Shown piece by piece: positions 18,435 through 22,918 of a stretch of 22,918 nt of DNA (positions within the stretch are counted from its first letter, which is position 1; each line of letters starts with the position of its first letter). The notes under the pieces were generated by a model. That model saw only the letters and a list, made by a program, of their open reading frames with translations, ran no database searches and was not told the DNA's origin. Origin of the DNA: Pilatotrama ljubarskyi (taxonomy: Eukaryota > Basidiomycota > Agaricomycetes > Polyporales > Polyporaceae); the NCBI GenBank assembly GCA_022385805.1, contig MU277737.1:138140-161057 (forward strand). Direction: 5' to 3'. The translations under genes and the position numbers were made by a program.

Positions 18435-21129
18435 ATGTCTGACGCGATCCCAACGTCCGCTATTACCGGCACCTCTGACTCGCCGCACAAAGCCTACCGT
18501 GCTGCTGCCAAGCATAGAGTTCACCCCAAGGACATCACTGGTGAACGCGCAGAACTACGCTACACCATGCACAACAAGATCACCTGCATCACATACGACG
18601 CGTTCATGGGCGATTTCGTCCCCGAACCGACTCCGCAACCACTCTCAACCTCTGCGATAAACTACAATCTGCGGTCACGGTCGAGGACAAGATGCATGTC
18701 GGGACCGTCCTCCCCGCCGTCGCTTCCCCCTTCGACCAACCCTCTCCAATCCCTGCCTCTCCCTAGGACGGAGGTCAACATGTACGACACGATCGTAAGT
18801 TGCTCCATCTCTTTGCCGTATCTTACACGTCTCACCTGCACATCAGATAACTGCCCTCAACGAGGCGGATCTCTGCCCAGGATACCAGTTCGCGTCAACG
18901 CCTCACAAAGGCGACCCGTCTGAAGAGACCAGGCAAGCCGTCGACTGCGGCATGTATTCCAAGACTGCGATCCCGAAACTCGGCATCGCGGAGGATGGCG
19001 GCTTTGGACGGACGGACTGGTCGTCGATCGAGATCGCAATCGAGTGCAAGATGCATCCAACGGAGGACGACCCATTCGACGAGCGCACAGTCTGCGACGA
19101 GCCCAATGCGGCCACGCGCCGGAAGGTCCTTGGACAGATCCTCTCATACATGGAGCTCATCTTTCGGCGCCAGCAACGCACATTCCAATTCATGCTCCTC
19201 TTCATCGGCGGCTTCGTCCGCATCATTCGGGTCGACCGCTCGGGCCTATTCGCGACGCAGCAGATCGACTACAGGAAGGATGGTAACAAACTCGCGGTCT
19301 TCCTCTGGCGTTATGCACGCCTCTCCGCAGCTCTTCGTGGTCACGATACGACCGCTGTGCGTCTCGAGCCGAACTCAGCGGAGGCCCAGCGGATGCGGGA
19401 CCGTGTGAAGACCGTGGCAGAGGACGACTATGTGGCGCAAGCGTTTAAGGATCTGCTCGACGAGGATTGGGCGTGGTGGAAACTGGAAGTCCCCGACGAG
19501 ACAGACGCCGAGAAGTCGCGGTTCTTCCTCGTCGCTAAACCCCATTTCCAAGCACCCGGAGTGGCTGGCCGCACGACTAGAGGCCACATCGCCCTCGAGG
19601 CGACGCCTGGGGCGGGCGACGACTTCGTGTACCTGAAAGACGCTTGGCGCGTCGTCATGGACGGAATTGAGAAGGAGGGTGTCGTGCTGGAGAAGCTACG
19701 GGAGAAGGATGTCAACTATGTACCCACCTTGGTGTGTCATGGGGACATGGCGGGGCAGGAGACGAGGTCGCAGGCGGTGTGGCCAAAGTACCATCCAGGA
19801 CAGGAGTGCAAGCTGAAGAGGCATCAACATTATCGGCTGGTTGTGCAGGAGGTCGGGAAGCCTTTGGACCAGTTCTCGAACGGATACCAGCTGGTCTTCG
19901 CACTGTGGTGCTGCCTCCAGGGTAAGCCTTCCCGAGCTTGGTCTCCTGATGCTGTTCTGGTAACTCATGTTTTTCCAGCTCACTCGCAGGCGTACGAAGT
20001 GGGCATCATTCACCGCGACATCAGCGCCGGTAATCTACTTCTTTACAAAGGCGAGGATGGCTGGGGAGGGCTGCTGAACGATTGGGAGTTGTCCAAGGAG
20101 CTCGCCCAGCAGACGGAAGAAGGGCGTCAGCCAGACCGCACGGTATGAATGTCGCTCTTCACGTCAATCCCGGATCACTGACAATTCGGGTTCCTCTAGG
20201 GTACATGGCAATTTATGTCTGCGCGCGCCCTCAACAACCATACAAAGACGATCGTCACTCAGGACGAGCTCGAATCCTTCTTCCACGTCCTTATCTACAT
20301 AGCCATCCGCCTCCTTCCTCACAACTGCGACGACGCCGACGTTCCGCAGCTTCTCTACGACTACTTCGACGATTACGCTCCCCATTCTACGGGTCATCGT
20401 TGTGGACCAACGAAATACGGTGCGATGCGCAGCGGCAACATCACGTTGGCTCCTTACAACAAGCAGAAGGCTGGGGCGGAGGATGAAGTGTTGGAATTCC
20501 TCTCCCCCAAGATGTCGACCGACTCACCTCAGCGGGAGACCTCGGCGCATGCGTCATCCAGCACGGAAACCACTTCAGCAGCCGAACCACTTGCCGCACA
20601 TCCGCTCAATGGCATCGTAAAGCAACTTCTCTCGTGGTTCAGTGCCTACTACACCCTGCAGCAGGAACGCACCCGCCGTAGTCAGGCTCTCCCGGTAGTA
20701 CGTCAACGGCTCAATACACAGAAGACGACTTTCAAGAAGGCTCAGGAGAGGATCGCGGCACGAGCCAAGAAGACCATGTCCCAGACAGATAGGTCTCCGT
20801 CGGCAAGCAGAGCGGATCTCACCGACCCCTTCACCACCCAGCCCCCCGCGAAGACCGGGCAGCCTGAGATCGCCCACGAGGTCCTGAAGGAACTGGCCGA
20901 CAAGCTGAGCACTCATGCTCCCATGTTGAGACTGTTGGAGGTGGCATTGGAGAACGAGGACGAGTGGCCAGAGACCGATCGCTGCCCAGACAGGAAGCCG
21001 AAGAAGGGATGGCGGCCGAATCTTGTGGATCAAGTCCCTAAGGGGGAGACCATCCAATCGAGCAGGAAGCGAGGGTCAGAGGTTCTGGAGGACCTCCCAA
21101 GTTCGTGCTCGAAGAGGAGTAGGGTCTAA
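18435..21129 (+). CDS. FunK1-type fungal protein kinase B (4 exons, 842 aa)
   Basis: Exons 18435-18794, 18847-19921, 19979-20142, 20200-21129; introns 52, 57 and 57 nt. It is a paralogue of the kinase at 1351-4005, with introns at identical positions and phases and a central two-exon block of exactly 413 codons in both. The N-terminal module has AVDCGMYSKT (D153), GRTDWSSIEIAIECK (E186, K188) and RIIRVDRSG. The kinase core has K384 (YLKDAWR), E397 (KEGVVLE), HRDISAGN with D492 and N497, and NDWELSK with D513 replacing DFG, then GTWQFMSARAL and DELESFFHVLIY. The tail repeats THAPML, DRC.DRKPKKGW and a terminal KRSRV, suggesting nuclear localisation. The start at 18435 gives MSDAIPTS, matching the position of MSKVDAND in the paralogue. 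Intron 3 has a TGA four bases in, so its retention would cut the protein just after the catalytic loop. Substrate and role unknown. Confidence 0.93.
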
Positions 21130-21799
21130 TCCTCCGCACCGACCACGCACCTGCGGTTCACGCTTGCATGCCTCGCCAACTATCTCCCCCATCTTCTCCC
21201 TACGTTGGGCTCGACATCGAGCCCTCCCATGCACGCCGGCCGGTCATTGGTTCCTCCATCCGTCCTGATACCGCACCTCTCCCACCCTTGCTGCGATACC
21301 TCTTCAACCACAAGTTGGACTAGTTATTCTCGTCATCTGTTGCTTGCACATCGTATTCCAGTCGTAACCATCGCTCTCGCACTGTTGATAACTCTCCATC
21401 CATTCGCGCTGCTACTGCTCCCGTATCCTCCATACCCCCTCACCTGTATATACCCCGCACTCTCCTCACGTATTCATCTCAAGCATCTCCTGCTTTGCTA
21501 CTGCACACATATTCATTGGTCGTATTCATACCGATGCGTTTCCCCAGCACTATCTACGCTGTTGCCAACCATCCGTTGTGTGAACTTGACATCTCCAGTC
21601 GCTGGTGCGTACAGGAGTTCGCCGATGCACTTGTTAGCGGACCGGTGTTGCCCCGCGAACAAAAGACATTCCAGTGATTCTACTACAGGTACGTGTTCTA
21701 CGCATGGCACGTCCGACTACTTGCAAGACTCGAGTGATGTTTGACATGCCGTTTTTCGATGGCACCTTACAAAGAGACATTTCGAAAGCGCAATACACG

Positions 21800-21817
21800 C
21801 ATCAGCGCATGCTGATG
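21800..21817. repeat. Short inverted repeat, 7-bp arms
   Basis: CATCAGC and GCTGATG are exact inverted copies separated by GCAT. The size is compatible with a dimeric transcription-factor site or a small hairpin. Nothing else indicates its role. Confidence 0.4.
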
Positions 21818-22054
21818 GGGAGTCCGCGGCGCTGAGCGGGGACGACGCGTGCTCACGTCGAGTTGCGTCAGCCTGCGCGGTAGCTGGGACTCCGGTACGC
21901 GTTCCTGCCTTGTTCCGTAGATATTTGCTGTAGATTTTCATCGCGTTTGATTCGTCATTACTCACATACTCCACCGTCGATCATAGGGACTTGCCCGCCG
22001 CCGACGCTTGGCGGCGCGGATGCAACACTTCAGGCATTCCCTCCTTGTCGGGGA

Positions 22055-22062
22055 TCACGTGA
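22055..22062. promoter_or_regulatory. TCACGTGA palindrome (E-box, bHLH-type site)
   Basis: A perfect eight-base palindrome with the CACGTG core bound by basic helix-loop-helix factors such as Cbf1. It lies about 130 nt upstream of a TATA-like CATAAAAA (22193-22200), so the two may form the promoter of a plus-strand gene starting near the right edge. Confidence 0.35.
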
Positions 22063-22190
22063 CCGCGCCCGAACACGTCCCGGACGCGTCGCACCGACCG
22101 TCTCGCCGCCTCTTCTACCAAACTCCCGCCTTTTTACATTCTTAGTTGTCTATTTTCTCGATCAAGTCCGGCTCTCTATCCCCCGGTATT

Positions 22191-22918
22191 TAGCATAAAA
22201 AGCATGTACTTTGTACTCGTGCAACTCAGCTTGTTTTCCCTCTCGAAAGCCCCGTCCGACTTCGCGCTACAAGTCGCGCTTGGGCTCAAAGCTCACTTTC
22301 GTTGTCTTCGCCTCCGCCGTCGCCTCTGTCGCCTCCGTCGTCGCGCTCGTAGTGCATACCGTTTCGTACGTCGTCGCTTCCAGTAATCTGACTGAGTCTC
22401 TTGCCCGTTGCGCGAGTTCAGTTCTATCAGGTCTATTCCTGGCCTATCCACTACAACGCCCTTCCTCCTCCTCTGCGCTCTCCGTCACGACCTCTCGCAA
22501 CACCGTCCACTCTCCGACCCGAGAGTTTGGATATCTATCAATGCGTCCACCACGACTCTCCTCCGCCGCCATCCTCTGCCCACGCATGCAGTCTCGTAGT
22601 CCAGCCAAAGGGCTTTGTTCGTGTGAGTAGTAGAAAACTTGAACAGCGAGCGCGGTGTCGTGACCGTGGGTTGGCGCGATGGTGTGTACGGGACGGGTGT
22701 CAGCCGAAGAAGGGACTCTCTCGTTCCTTTAGCTGCACTGCCTCAGAAACAACAACAAACAAAACCAAAGTCCTGAGGACAGAAGTTCTGCGTATATGTA
22801 TGTACACGAGGGTGGATCAAACCTGTCTAAACCAAGTTGACCTGCCGGTTTACCGCTTCCACTGCCGCAAAGCGTGTCGGTTTTCCTCCTTTCCGGACAG
22901 GGGCTTCGCCGAGTTCGG
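22191..22918. other. Right-edge region, possible start of an unresolved plus-strand gene
   Basis: CATAAAAA at 22193-22200 precedes an ATG at 22204 whose frame is open for 60 codons. An overlapping frame (22211-22630, no ATG at its start) contains a hydrophobic run (KLTFVVFASAVASVASVV) and ends just after a GTGAGT donor at 22622. A TCGCC/TCC-rich repeat at 22306-22345 creates much of that hydrophobic sequence, so coding is doubtful. An A-rich patch (ACAACAACAAAC) lies near 22750. I cannot build a convincing gene before the window ends. Confidence 0.3.

Larger units (their letters stand above)
21130..22190. other. Region downstream of FunK1 kinase B, no gene seen
   Basis: The first 600 nt are pyrimidine-rich on the plus strand, typical of an untranslated tail. 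A long open frame at 21205-21744 is a product of that composition: it is Ser/Pro/His-rich with no family. Beyond about 21750 I see only the short inverted repeat and the CACGTG site listed separately. Confidence 0.45.

Noticed and set aside
1351..21129. The inverted kinase pair as ends of a giant mobile element
   Set aside because: I see no terminal repeats, target duplications or transposase, and the interval holds ordinary genes (TRAPPC11, tRNA-Thr).
21205..21744. 179-codon plus-strand open frame after kinase B
   Set aside because: It reflects pyrimidine-rich downstream sequence (Ser, Pro, Leu, His-rich translation), with no start context or family.

Overview
The window is nuclear DNA from a filamentous basidiomycete, most likely an Agaricomycete. 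The genes carry many very short spliceosomal introns (48-97 nt) with GTRNGY-type donors and CTRAY-like branch sites. Two genes belong to the fungal-specific FunK1 kinase family, which is expanded in this class. There is also a nuclear-type tRNA-Thr with an intron after position 37. No species can be named from sequence alone, and all exon structures were derived by hand.

Layout, left to right. (1) Positions 1-337: 3' end of an unrecognised plus-strand gene with a His/Lys-His/Glu repeat. (2) 1351-4005, minus: FunK1 kinase A, 827 aa, 4 exons. (3) About 3.5 kb (4006-7480) with no gene I can defend. (4) 7593-7945, plus: a 62-aa, 15-cysteine metallothionein in 3 exons behind a TATA box flanked by stress-element-like CCCCT motifs. 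(5) 8808-13532, minus: an 18-exon TRAPPC11 (Foie gras/Gryzun) gene, 1197 aa, convergent with the metallothionein. (6) 13867-13964, plus: tRNA-Thr(AGT) with a 25-nt intron. (7) 14291-16598, minus: a 7-exon secreted amidase-signature protein, 649 aa. (8) 17016-17470, minus: a weak candidate small spliced gene. (9) 18435-21129, plus: FunK1 kinase B, 842 aa, 4 exons, a paralogue of A with the same three intron positions. (10) 21130-22918: no firm gene; a CACGTG palindrome and a TATA-like site may mark a promoter near the right edge.

The genes are not one pathway. TRAPPC11 (membrane traffic), tRNA-Thr and probably the amidase and metallothionein are ordinary single-gene functions. The most distinctive part is the inverted pair of FunK1 paralogues about 14 kb apart. 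Both have a conserved N-terminal module with a D...E-x-K pattern resembling PD-(D/E)xK nuclease-fold domains, a kinase core with a DWE instead of DFG motif, and a conserved basic tail. In kinase A all three introns are multiples of three without stop codons, so unspliced transcripts would stay open.
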